A stretch of DNA of 64,000 bases from the NCBI RefSeq assembly GCF_002443255.2, contig NW_019211454.1, positions 62,042,823 to 62,106,822 on the forward strand. The letters are read 5' to 3'. The DNA comes from Varroa destructor. Its lineage: Eukaryota > Arthropoda > Arachnida > Mesostigmata > Varroidae. The translations under genes and the position numbers were made by a program. Each line of letters begins with the position of its first letter. Position 1 is the stretch's first letter. The notes below the pieces were generated by a model. The model ran no database searches. It had not been told where the DNA came from and saw nothing but the letters and a program-made list of their open reading frames with translations. Positions 13,101-21,369 of this stretch are shown here, piece by piece.

Positions 13101-16100
13101 ATTAACAAAATGAACGATTCGATCGAATTTAGAATATTAACAGAATACCTTTTAGAGCAGTTCAATAACAACGTTTTTAGCCCTTTCCAAAATGGTTTCA
13201 ACCGTTAGGTACTTGCAAGCTGAGAGCACAAGAAGACGCGGGAAAATTTTGAATTCTATTGATAGAAGCCTACCGAGACCAGTCGGGTCATTGATGTCAA
13301 TTGAATGATCGTCAAGATCCATGTTTGGGTCAAGTGGGTCACCTAACGCTGCCTGGCGAAGCTCTCCTACGCTAAGAGATTTCTTTGACGTGACTATCCC
13401 ACCGCCTTCTGACGAAACACCTGAAGAATGATGACCACACCAGATGGGACATGTAATAGAAAATTAGTTCATGCGCAGTCACTCGGTAAAAGAAAATGAT
13501 ATACATATGTATATATACTTTTTCAGCGTACGCATTGTGTACTCTGAAACTTATATTGAGAAGCTGTCAATCATAACGCATATTATTTGATGTTCCGCAG
13601 CGTTTTCGTAGGACAAACATGACGTAATAGTGACTCATGCAACACAAAACAATGAAAAATAATATACTGATGACGTTCGTGTATGTCTTCGAGAACCGTC
13701 ACAGTAGTAAGCGATGGCTAGACTTAAATGGATTTGGCCGAAGTCGTGGTGGATGAATCGTTCGAAAGATCAACAGTCCAACTAACAGCGCATCTTACCT
13801 AAACACATCTGGCCAAATCGTGAGAGCTGATTAAGGGAACCATTCTGCTCGGTAGCCTCACGATCTATTAGCATGTGATACGACTGTGTACATGTTGCCG
13901 ACGTACAACCAGCTAAATCTCTGATACAGGAAAGACTGGTCGCGTACGGAGGCCTACCGAATCTCTCTGGAGCAAAGCGAATCTGCATTCTCGTAGAAAA
14001 CCATATACTCCTGTCTAGAACAAGTCCGTACTTTCATCTGTCTCTCGCTGTATCTCGTTGCGTTGTTTCCTCATAGAAAAGCACGGAAAGCTAGGATAAA
14101 CGACTGACGAAACCCTTTTCAAATCTGTGACTTAGCTCTATGTGATATGATAAGGCGGTTAAAAACGGCACAGGTAGTAATAGCAGCGGTGACTCGAACC
14201 AGACTCCGGATTACGCCAGCGGTAATCCTACCCCCTCAAGGTTGTTTTCAAGCTGCCGAAGTGTCTGAAACATCTACGCTAGGGGCAGCTGCGACGGAGT
14301 CAGCTAACGTCGTACGACCTTCCGATTCTACAACCCCAGAGACCACGGTGGCGATGATCGCTTCGAATACGGGGGTGATTAAGAATTACGGAGAGTTCGT
14401 CTTTGAATGTAGTTTGTCAGTATAGAAACAGGGCGAATGAAGGGGACATTCAAACGATTACATACAGTGACCGGGTGTGAGTGTATCGGGGTTATCTGGA
14501 ACACATAGACATGTTGTATTCACGAACGCAAATATAAATTTCCAAGGTTTGTCAAGCGGGGAGTGAGTGGCCTATTGGCAAAGGTACTTAAAAAACAATA
14601 TATAACGAACGCAACGACTTGAAAATGATCAAATAATGAAACGTTTTTACTTTAACGATATGCTACCTAGTGCCGATAAAATGCCGAAATTCATTCTCAT
14701 AGACACTGACCTTCAGAACATTTGACACGTTTCACTTTTGAGCCCCAGCGAAAGATTTTACGAACCGCTCGAAATGGGTGGAACTTCTTTCGTTTTGTTT
14801 CTGAAAAACAAATATATGTGTATATATGTTAAAAGTATATACAAGTAGTGTGATTACATTACTTTTAAATCAATGCAAAAAAATATATACCCTCGTGAGT
14901 ATGGACCACATTTAGCTCGAGGCCATCTATTTACAGCCGGTAATTTTATATCAATCAATCAATCATGTGAAAGCATCTGCTGCTTACTTCTATGTTTAAC
15001 TCGTTCTATTATTTCCAGTCTCGAAAGCCTTTGCCTTCTATATATATATATATATATGCCACTTTAGTTAAATGTTATAATATTAATAGTGAACTAACAG
15101 TAAAAACTATCAATACTACCTACAATGTCTACATATACTGATTCGTAAGCATAATTCTTACTTTGCTCTTGTAGCCGGCTATGTCGATGAAGACTCATTT
15201 TGAAAAATCATTAAGCTACAGACGTTCTTTATCAATATGGTCATACACAAAATTCGAGTCCAAACAATCCACTTACAAATATACATATATAAATCAAATT
15301 GTTAAAATGATTACAACATAAATAAAAGGACAATAGACAGAATATCGTTAGCGCATTGTTTGTCGGAGCGATCGACATTCGAGCGAGAGACTGACCGAAT
15401 CATCATGTCTTTGTTGCATTCACTGCATTACTACTGAAAACCTTTCAAATGGAACTGGTTTTAAATTTCCCTCCAAAAGGGCAAGAGGTCTGCTACAAAT
15501 AAAAATATTGACACAAAATACATGTTTATGTCCAATACAGATCATTGGAAATCTCGTCATTGCCCAAATAGCTAAAATTAATAAATAAATTGATTAACAT
15601 ATATCTTAATGGGCTTTTTACTTGGTCGACTTGAAACCCCCTTTTTAATTAATTAATCGTTTTTATGGCGCGAATAGCATTCAGTCAATTCAAATCGCCG
15701 CAAGAATATCAAGAGATTCATTTACCCTTTAGCGAAACAGCTGCGCCGAACAAACCGGCCCAATATCTGCTGATAATTCCATTAGAGTTTATATACTTTT
15801 ATACTGTTCAGTGTCTCCCAAAAAAAGTTCTCAGGAAAAAAAACTAGAACAAGATTCGAGCTATACGAGCCCATCCATCGTTGTTTGACTGTTACTGTAT
15901 TTAAATACAATGGCCATATATCAGATCTATTAGACTGTATTGTTTGAGTTTCGATTTCCAAGTGTAAATTTCACATCACTTTAGCGCGAAAACTGATATC
16001 CGCAAGGATCGGACATTATTAATTAAAGAGAACAACATCGACTTTTCTTTAAATAATCTTAGATAACGTCGTTTTCGAATTTGCTACTTTTAAAACCCTT

Positions 16101-17114
16101 TGCCACTTTCAGCACATAGGTACAAACACGCGTAAGCACTGAGCTTTTATCTTCGTTCGATTGTTTTACATAGGTGTGTCATGTCAAATCTCTTAACACT
16201 GGTCAAGAACAGCGATTTAAACATTCTTACTAAGTGAACCTCGGGCTTAAGCCACACCGTCTCTAAGGCGGTTTCCCTTACATTAGGCACGATTTACGAG
16301 AGACGTCCCCAGGGAAGAGGAGCCGCTCCTCGTCGCAAAACTCTAAAGCCACGGACCATATCATCGAAGCGGGCAACCTCTCCGGTTCCGTGCAAATCTC
16401 ACCTTCTGATTTCACCCCCGGCTACTACGCAGCCTAGTAAAGAGAAGAAGAGGAGAGGAGGAGAATTTACAACAACAAAAGCTATTGTTGCAAGCTAAAA
16501 CCTGTTGCGTTCCGGTGATCTAACCGGTGGAGGACCGAAAAATAGTCGCTGGAAGATGACTTAGTCAGCTTCTGGGTGAGCATCCACATTTATAGAAACT
16601 GATCCTTAGCAAATCGATAGTCATAGATCTTATTTATTAACCAATTGGCTAAAGAAGTCGCCACACAACAGCGGTGTCCTGCAGCGGAAACTACAGAGAT
16701 ATAATCAGACTGGAAATGCCTTTGTAAAACCAAAAATAAGTTTTTGGACTTACTTAACGAACGCAAGCATGCATTGAGCATGACACGGTCCAATATGGCC
16801 CGCGAAGAACGAGAGCATTTAAAGTTCACGCGATTCATGTGTAAATCAGCTTTACTTGAAAATTGCAAACACTATAACATTAAACAGAGCCGTATGTAAT
16901 GCACAAAAAACAATGGTTCAAAAAAATAGCTAGAGAACGCCACCACTATTACGATCGTCATCGTCGTCACCAGGGTGAAATACTCTCTCGTGATTGCCCG
17001 ATGTTCAGATTTGCCATTGGGTAAGGCTGGTGCTCCTGCTGCTGTGTGGCTCACCATTTTTGCTCGAAGGATCTCTAGGCTTGTCCGCAGACGTCCTGTG
17101 CCCCTCGGATCGCT
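1089..17114 (-). CDS. CRACD/KIAA1211-like actin regulator, spliced gene (span includes introns)
   Basis: Gene model on the minus strand, read from 17114 down to 1089. Coding exons in order: 17114-17055, 13420-13274, 12678-12485, 12086-11925, 9745-9671, 8303-7973, 7452-6682, 5890-5438, 4554-4262, 4009-3689, 3432-2890 and 1175-1089. Every junction has AG/GT edges and matching codon phase, giving roughly 1,140 residues from the first listed exon, close to the human KIAA1211 length. The protein is hydrophilic, rich in Ser, Pro, Gln and charged residues, with no signal peptide or membrane span. Three blocks match what I recall of CRACD/CRACDL: SHDSVFSPD near the N-terminus, AARHKIAIKPKK in the middle, and a W-x-x-L-A-x-x-K block near the C-terminus. 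Known role of the family: binding actin capping protein and restraining it, promoting actin polymerisation in epithelia. Family assignment is inference from short motifs; the exon chain is seen directly. The true 5' end is not established. Confidence 0.72.
1176..2889 (-). other. Putative last intron of CRACD-like gene
   Basis: Bounded by donor GTAGGC at 2889 and acceptor ATTACAG at 1176. It contains one small minus-strand ORF at 2067-2198 (43 residues, five Cys, MSDCDASVVLCDW start) that looks protein-like but has no good acceptor; it could be an alternative last exon or chance. Otherwise AT-rich with nothing recognised. Confidence 0.45.
2890..3432 (-). CDS. CRACD-like gene, exon with C-terminal PEWLQLA block
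   Basis: Acceptor CAATTTTATCAACAG| opens the exon in phase 0; donor CAGGAG|GTAGGC closes it after 181 codons. It contains LELRREADQFRRQQS, a Gly/Ser-rich region and PEWLQLAQKKREKRE near the end. The W-L-x-L-A-x-K-K core is like the C-terminal PAWLALAKRKAKAW of vertebrate KIAA1211. If the donor is not used, the frame continues 14 codons (VGISNYPNVMLASH) to a stop at 2845. Confidence 0.83.
3689..4009 (-). CDS. CRACD-like gene, coding exon (charged linker)
   Basis: A very good acceptor (TTATTCTCCCATTGCAG|) and donor CTCAAG|GTATGA bound exactly 107 codons in phase 0. The peptide begins VFARRSLKQKPGPHVEKQ, continues through a charged Gln/Glu/Lys segment and ends PSKKELNKLK. No domain recognised; predicted disordered with short helical potential. 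Confidence 0.85.
4262..4554 (-). CDS. CRACD-like gene, coding exon (ARRREIDDEKDDK)
   Basis: Acceptor GTATTAG| and donor TTTAAG|GTTAAT bound 293 bases; phase 1 in, phase 0 out. The peptide begins ARRREIDDEKDDKVTL, turns Gly/Ala-rich, then RPRSELLEGVELRRPRSVQ and a QQQQTTT tract. The donor at +3 to +6 (GTTAAT) is weak, but the next exon fits in phase 0. Confidence 0.78.
4555..5437 (-). other. Intron of CRACD-like gene
   Basis: Between the exons at 5438-5890 and 4262-4554. AT-rich, no repeat or recognisable exon seen; the short plus-strand ORF at 4873 has no supporting context. Confidence 0.65.
5438..5890 (-). CDS. CRACD-like gene, exon with polyglutamine tract
   Basis: Acceptor GTCTACAG| and donor AAAG|GTAGCT bound 453 bases, phase 1 in and out. 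The peptide opens GPNGKELNNPIQIDEVVVAD and RESIKSLERRKQ, a plausible helical segment, then carries a run of ten glutamines followed by a His/Gln stretch, and a Pro/Ser-rich end. The acceptor has a short pyrimidine tract, so the exact left edge is less certain; the phase agrees with both neighbours. Confidence 0.78.
5618..5648 (-). repeat. CAA/CAG trinucleotide tract encoding polyglutamine
   Basis: Read on the minus strand as mixed CAA and CAG codons giving ten Gln in a row, followed by His/Gln codons. Mixed codons suggest moderate rather than extreme repeat instability. Confidence 0.95.
5891..6681 (-). other. Intron of CRACD-like gene
   Basis: Lies between two phase-1 junctions. Contains a short CA repeat at 6231-6244 and a duplicated TTGATTGAT stretch at about 5989-6052. 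No coding segment recognised. Confidence 0.65.
6682..7452 (-). CDS. CRACD-like gene, largest internal exon (Ser-rich, two QRSKS sites)
   Basis: Acceptor GTTCTTTTACAG| and donor CTTTAG|GTATGG bound 771 bases (257 codons), phase 1 in and out. The peptide is Ser/Gln/Pro-rich with EKRRSAAALLDETPEP, several SP sites and two basic repeats, SPVQRSKSMKVE and FFQRSKSFSAKV. These look like targets of basophilic kinases and possible 14-3-3 sites; that is inference. Reading past the donor gives a stop at 6617 after a non-conserved tail, so the splice is preferred. Confidence 0.85.
7453..7972 (-). other. Intron of CRACD-like gene, with GTAG tetranucleotide repeat
   Basis: Bounded by a consensus GTAAGT donor and TTTTACAG acceptor. 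Holds a GTAG tetranucleotide repeat at 7562-7579 followed by a short AT run. Confidence 0.75.
7562..7579. repeat. GTAG tetranucleotide microsatellite
   Basis: Four and a half perfect copies of GTAG within an intron. Confidence 0.95.
7973..8303 (-). CDS. CRACD-like gene, exon with basic capping-protein-interaction-like block
   Basis: Acceptor CTTCGCAG| and donor GATATTG|GTAAGT bound a 331-base exon entering in phase 0 and leaving in phase 1. A Ser/Gly-rich lead (SSVGVSGGGQSSGSAVGGGG) precedes MSHNAARHKIAIKPKKNHG and RRRPVRA. The block resembles the KIAA1211 segment NSAAKHKLAVKPKK, and its spacing of H, K-P-K and R-R-x-P is loosely like the CPI motif of capping-protein partners. The later part is PEERTTPST and acidic. 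Capping-protein binding is inference. Confidence 0.85.
8304..9670 (-). other. Intron of CRACD-like gene
   Basis: Consensus donor GTAAGT at 9670 and acceptor TTCGCAG at 8304. Plus-strand ORFs at 8474-8770 show no recognisable family and lie inside the intron. Otherwise AT-rich and unremarkable. Confidence 0.7.
9671..9760 (-). CDS. CRACD-like gene, exon with alternative start codon
   Basis: Ends at donor GACGAG|GTAAGT (phase 0), near-consensus. Two uses are possible. As an internal exon it would begin at 9745 after ACACAG|. As a first coding exon it would begin with the ATG at 9760, which has G at -3 and G at +4; translation then starts MAVTQGNKAKARSTCSAGS. The pyrimidine tract before the internal acceptor is weak, so the alternative-start reading deserves equal weight. 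The STCSAGSLSS stretch could align with the HFSSAGTIES segment of KIAA1211. Confidence 0.75.
9761..10560 (-). promoter_or_regulatory. Possible 5' UTR/promoter of a short CRACD-like isoform
   Basis: If the ATG at 9760 is used, transcription must start in this stretch. It is more GC-rich around 10240-10380 than the surrounding introns. No TATA box or initiator can be assigned with confidence; the call rests only on the good start context at 9760 and the weak acceptor at 9746. Confidence 0.25.
10561..11924 (-). other. Intron of CRACD-like long isoform
   Basis: Remainder of the intron between the exons at 11925-12086 and 9671-9745. No repeat or recognised coding segment, apart from the in-frame extension 11823-11924 discussed as an alternative donor. 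Confidence 0.5.
11925..12086 (-). CDS. CRACD-like gene, acidic exon (NELFNRVRARQ)
   Basis: Acceptor TTTTTAATTTTAACAG| is strong and joins the previous exon in phase 0. The peptide starts NELFNRVRARQAG, runs into an acidic tract EEDSDEEEDEDPG, then LPRSPCSHTPP. The donor chosen is GGCGGG|GTAATT at 11924. A second phase-0 donor (CACCC|GTCAGT at 11822) would add 34 codons in the same open frame. Downstream of that, the frame runs into intron-like hydrophobic sequence. Confidence 0.65.
12087..12484 (-). other. Short intron of CRACD-like gene
   Basis: About 400 bases with donor GTAAAC and acceptor TTTTAACAG. A GTT trinucleotide run lies at 12438-12456 and the acceptor is preceded by a long pyrimidine/AT tract. 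Confidence 0.65.
12485..12678 (-). CDS. CRACD-like gene, exon with conserved SHDS block
   Basis: Ends at donor TTCAAG|GTAAAC (phase 0). The acceptor could be 12678, 12672 or 12660; all three AGs lie in the same phase, so any choice keeps the frame. A Gly/Ala-rich lead-in (VAAGAGPGAGLYS) is followed by MAGLSLSHDSVFSPD. This closely resembles the extreme N-terminus I recall for vertebrate KIAA1211 (AFSHDSIFIPDG), and it is the best single piece of evidence for the family. The ATG at 12613 is a possible in-exon start that would put SHDS about seven residues from the N-terminus, as in vertebrates. Confidence 0.72.
12679..13273 (-). other. Intron of CRACD-like gene
   Basis: Between donor GTAGGC at 13273 and one of three in-phase acceptors at 12679, 12673 or 12661. 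Nothing else recognised. Confidence 0.55.
13274..13420 (-). CDS. CRACD-like gene, internal coding exon (KKSLSVGELRQ)
   Basis: Acceptor CATTCTTCAG| and donor CTCG|GTAGGC bound 147 bases. Only one of the three frames is open; it enters and leaves in phase 1. The peptide contains KKSLSVGELRQAALGDPLD followed by an acidic stretch, MDLDDHSIDINDP. It is too short to stand out as an ORF. No domain is recognised; its place is supported by phase agreement on both sides. Confidence 0.62.
13421..17054 (-). other. Long 5' intron of CRACD-like gene
   Basis: Bounded by GTGAGC at 17054 and TTCTTCAG at 13421. It holds a TA repeat at 15039-15057, a purine-rich stretch at about 16441-16465, and a plus-strand open frame at 14147-14425 of Thr/Ala/Val-rich composition whose reverse strand is also open. 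I could not place another exon in phase. Confidence 0.45.
15039..15057. repeat. TA dinucleotide microsatellite
   Basis: Nineteen bases of alternating T and A in the long intron. Confidence 0.95.
17055..17114 (-). CDS. CRACD-like gene, candidate most 5' coding exon
   Basis: A strong donor (AAAATG|GTGAGC) ends this exon at 17055 in phase 1, which fits the next exon at 13420. The acceptor at 17115-17116 (GGCTAG after a pyrimidine-rich stretch) is my choice; it gives about 19 residues including TSADKPRDPSSKN. The same frame is open upstream to an ATG at 17577, but that longer reading contains an intron-like hydrophobic stretch (SVCFLCLHLSIIYS), so I do not favour it. The start codon of the long isoform is therefore unresolved. 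Confidence 0.4.
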
Positions 17115-20100
17115 CTAGCCAAGTTACAACCGAGTAAATTATAGAGAGATGTAAGCACAAAAAGCAGACAGAGAGCAAGGACTTGCGCCTCAAAGGCTCG
17201 CATGTGGGTTGCAGCTGCTTGATTTTTTTCACTGTGACCGCTTGTGGAGTTTGAATATACAAACATGTTGTGTGTATGTTTCTCTCTATAGCTCCTCTCA
17301 ATGAACACAAACTGGGTGAGGCGCTAGCCTTGAAATTACTACGGGTCGCACGGTCGTGGGTCGTTCTGGCTGACTCGGATCTTGCCCACTTTGTTTTTGT
17401 CTGCTTGAAAAGGATCAACGTGTTGCCGTAGTACTCACACGGCACTTGATTATAGACCGAAGTATAAGATGAATGAACTGTGAATCTTTGTTCTTTTTTC
17501 GCGATCAAACGGTCACTCTTGTAAACAATGCCAACTCGACCCGGACTGCCCTTAACTGGCGAGTATGATTTAGCCATGCTCTGCTTTAAAGACTAAATAA
17601 ATAATATACTCTTATTTTATGGACAGCGTGAGCTAGAAAAAGGTTAAGAAATCGACGATTACAGTAGCAGCTAAGTAATAATAGCAAAGTAATGCAGTTC
17701 GTAACAATTTCCACAAGATTCGAATTTAAAACGAATGATCGTACGAACGAAGGTTAGAAGCAGAAATTTTTAATATACCACTGATTGCAGATCAACTTTA
17801 ATAAACTTTCACGTTCGCTACTCGATGGTTTTAGCTACTTATTAATATTTAACCTTTAAAGTACAACTCGAAAACTATGTAAACCACTATAAGCCATAAG
17901 CACATAAGCCACAGGCACAGTTTGTGACAATCTGAAGAACTCTTTACTTACTAGCTATAATTCGACTCTATACATCGAGTGCTCGAACCCCTGTCCCGGA
18001 CGTTATCTTTGAGTCAAATGGGCTAAAACTAATCCGCGCACATCCGCAACATATATATACACATTCTAGCTTTAAGGGCATAAACCAGCTTGATATAATT
18101 CTCCACTTTACTACGTCCGTTGCGCTGCGATTCATTTTATTTGTTAACAATCGTTTACAGATCGAAATAAAATCGAAGGAAACGTGCTTGGATACGCCGC
18201 GCCGTTAGGTAAACACGAAGCCCTGTGAAACCTGTCGCGTACAAACGACAGCATCAGTAAGTCACATAATTTCCATATGTTTAACATTTTGATTGCCACA
18301 TGCCGACCCTGCTCGGTAATATCAGCAGGCGATTCTTTCCTTCGTCAACAAATATTGTTGTCAAATCTACATTACTGGTAGGTCTTACAGATGTAACAAA
18401 GCACAACATTTTATTTCAGAAAGGAAGCAGTCATATCGTTCTAAATTGTGCGTTATATGTATTCATTAGCTAGAAAGCAGTACGAGGCGTATCGTAGCTT
18501 TGCTTCTGAAAAGTTTGCCTAGATCTACCCCTATAAAAATTATGCTTTTGCTAATAAACAGCGTCTAGAACGCACGATCATCTAATATCATCCGCTTTTG
18601 TATGATTAGGGCTTGTGATTTGTTGAATATTACAATGATTACTAACCTAAACATTTACCACAGAAACAGGAAAAGTGGCCACCGCAGAGTCTGCCGGCTG
18701 GGAACATTGCCAAGCATGTAGATCCGTCGTTGCTAGGTCCCCCATAGCAACTAAGTGGCAACTAAATTAAGGAGCTTGTCGAAGACAAACAACGGTTTAG
18801 ACGACCAGCAAGGGTTATCTCAGATTTCTGACATATAAATAGCCCTGAACGATGTCCGAACGATATCTTCTCGATTAGACATATATGCATTGTTGCTTGA
18901 TGAATGTGATGTACTACAACTTCACTATATGGGCGTCCGTCAATTATTCTACACTCTTGTGTTACCTTGTGCCGACACTAATACTTGTTTATAGTTTATG
19001 TAAATATTTCGGCTAGTGTCAGTTGTCACCCATTTGAAAAAGGTAAAGTTACCAATACAGATGCGTCTGCAACAATATCAGCTTCTAACAGCTTTCGTTA
19101 GGGCATTCGTGCTACTCTAATCAATCAAATTTTGCTGTTAACCCTTTGAGTAATGGTCAACATATCAGGAGTAGAGGTCGATAGTGCTGGAGAGACTATA
19201 TCGAGTTGTTTAAAACATCTCGCATCATATGGGTTATACGAGTTTTGTTCAGTTTACAAAACTACTTCAAGGGATTTTCCAAATGTCCTAAAAATGGGGC
19301 CAAAAGCAACGTGCGGCATGATATCCATTACGCCACTTGAATAAATACAGCGTAGCGCATGTATTCACTGTTAGAGTCCTAAACAAAGTTAATCTTAACC
19401 CATTTACCCTTGTCCATACGGACAGGACAGCTGCTGCTTCGTTCCTTAGTGCAGCACGCGCACGTGACGCTGCTATCGTCGTGGTCGTCATGGTCTCCCA
19501 TTTGAATTTTTCAAGAGATTCTCAATAACATTTGCGGATTTATCCACAATTCTGTTTAAGCTACTCAACTACTTAAAAGATCATGGCCTCGTTACTAGTT
19601 TTATCACTTCTGTGCTTTCATTTGCATCTAACTTTTTCTAACGAGAAAGACCCGTCGCATTTTATACGGTTGCATTGGTTTTGGCCACTGCCAGTATTGC
19701 CGGCGGTTCACTTAAAAGCGAATCTCAACAATCAATCAAAACAAGTACGTGGTTCAGAAATTAACTTTGTCAAATCTCGGATTTACCTTGACATTTTGGC
19801 TTTTTGCTTTCTGTGCCCATTCATTTCAGTCCGAATTAACATCTGGCTGCCGCATCTTTTTTTTTTTTGTTTGTCTGGCCGACTTTTTCTCAGCCAGACA
19901 GTCTGTCTTTGCTTGAGTTACAGACAAGCGCGCTTGAAAGGCCAGGCTTCTAGCAAATCTAGTTTTCCATTCTAGCGCATAAAATAAATCAATCGAAGAA
20001 GAAACAACACCAGCGTTACCAGCTCGCTTGCTAGATTGATCTCACTAATAATATGATCTGCAGAAGCCCTCTCTCTGATAGATTTCGTAAGAGCCGGTTA

Positions 20101-21138
20101 TCTATTTCTGTAATAAGTACGATTGCTACAAGCCGCACATTCGGCGGCATAGTACAACGGATATGGATAAAACAATGCAGAAAATGAAGAAGATTTTTCG
20201 TCTGTCCGTGCTGAAACTCCGTGTCATTAATAATAATAATCATAATATTATTAATGTTATTATAATTATTGTTGTACGTACATATGGAATGCATACAGAG
20301 TTAAATTATCGCCTGCACTATTTGTGGCCTACCCATTTTCGGACTGCCCGGGAATATTAGGATCGTTAGAAGGCGCCATCACTGTCGGCACGCTAAGACC
20401 GTAAGTACTATACATATTAGGTGCATAAGCAGGCCGAATGTTGACGTCGTCTGCATAATGTCTCCGTGTTTTCTCTGCTTCCTTTACAATCATTTTCAGC
20501 TTTTAAAGAGGCGGCAAGTTCGGACATATTCTACCATTGCCAATACGCAAAAATACAAGTAGTATGTAAAGTTAATGCGTTCTTATGCTCAAATAGCGTC
20601 GCTGGATCGTTGTTCGCAGCGAACATGTAGTGCTTACTGCTTTCGCCACCGTTCTTCTTTGTGGTACTATTCATTCGGTGTGGTATTTAAGGAGTGGTAC
20701 TAATGGTATGGCACTCCACCGGCGATGGTGTAACACACTACGTTCAGGACTGTCAGTGTACTCAGAATGTTCTGACCGGCATCGCTCAATGACCACAAGA
20801 TAGGCAAGGTGCAGTTAATGCGTCAGATACGATACAGTTAGCGCTCCGAAAACTGGCGAATAGCCGTCGCATCTCTGTTCGGATCAGCCAAACGGGACTT
20901 GGATGTAGAAAGAAGAACCTGGCGCAAAAAAAACATTGTTACATCAACAAGAAGAAAAGATATTGGTATACGGTAGCTGTCTTTTTTTTTACAAGTAGAC
21001 ATAGCGTTGGAGAAAGGTAAACCTAATTCTTTGAAGTTGGATGAGCTTTAATGAAGCTACTCGATAAGGTTGCAGACACACCCCCCTTACGTACAAGGCG
21101 TTATTTGCTTTTGCTAAATGAAAAAACCCGTTCCTTGC
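17115..21138. other. No recognisable gene; upstream flank or first intron
   Basis: Mixed AT-rich sequence. ORFs such as 19583-19975 start with a hydrophobic signal-like segment but then include a poly-T-encoded phenylalanine run and have no homology I recognise. ATT/AAT trinucleotide repeats occur near 20227-20270. Confidence 0.5.
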
Positions 21139-21369
21139 TTAGCTGGTGCGGTTTAACAGTCGCTGATCTTCATCGCTATATCGACTGATAGTAATAGCCA
21201 TACAGACGCGATTATAGCTTAAATTAGCATCGAAGGAAGGTGCTTTAAGAGCGCCTTCATTTTGAAAAGTGAACGTTCTTTCTAAGCTAATTTCATCAGT
21301 TGCCTGTAGATCTATTTGTTCCCGTGAAGTGCTAGAAGTCCGTCGTCCAGCGTACATTTGTAATGGTGA
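21139..21369 (-). CDS. Weak candidate exon, unknown protein
   Basis: A near-ideal acceptor (TTTCTTCTCATTCCTACAG|) at 21370 opens a 77-codon frame ending at TAA (21139). The peptide is mixed polar with SPLQMYAGRRTSSTSREQ at its start and RYSDEDQRLLNRTS at its end, unlike translated intron. I found no partner exon upstream and recognise no family. It could be a terminal exon of an unseen gene or chance. Confidence 0.22.
   Translation of the reverse strand, partial: SPLQMYAGRRTSSTSREQIDLQATDEISLERTFTFQNEGALKAPSFDANLSYNRVCMAITISRYSDEDQRLLNRTS

Noticed and set aside
14185..14215. tRNA B-box-like GACTCGAACC and similar TTCGA sites at 4759, 17981 and 56847
   Set aside because: Flanking bases do not form the T-arm or acceptor stem, so no tRNA can be folded.
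14147..14425. Thr/Ala-rich plus-strand ORF in the long intron
   Set aside because: Opposite strand is also open, no start or splice support, no recognised family.
17005..17577. 190-codon minus-strand ORF
   Set aside because: Only its last part fits the CRACD-like splice chain; the remainder reads like intron with an isolated hydrophobic run.
19583..19975. ORF with signal-peptide-like start
   Set aside because: Includes a run of F from poly-T and no conserved motif; hydrophobic composition follows from T-rich DNA.
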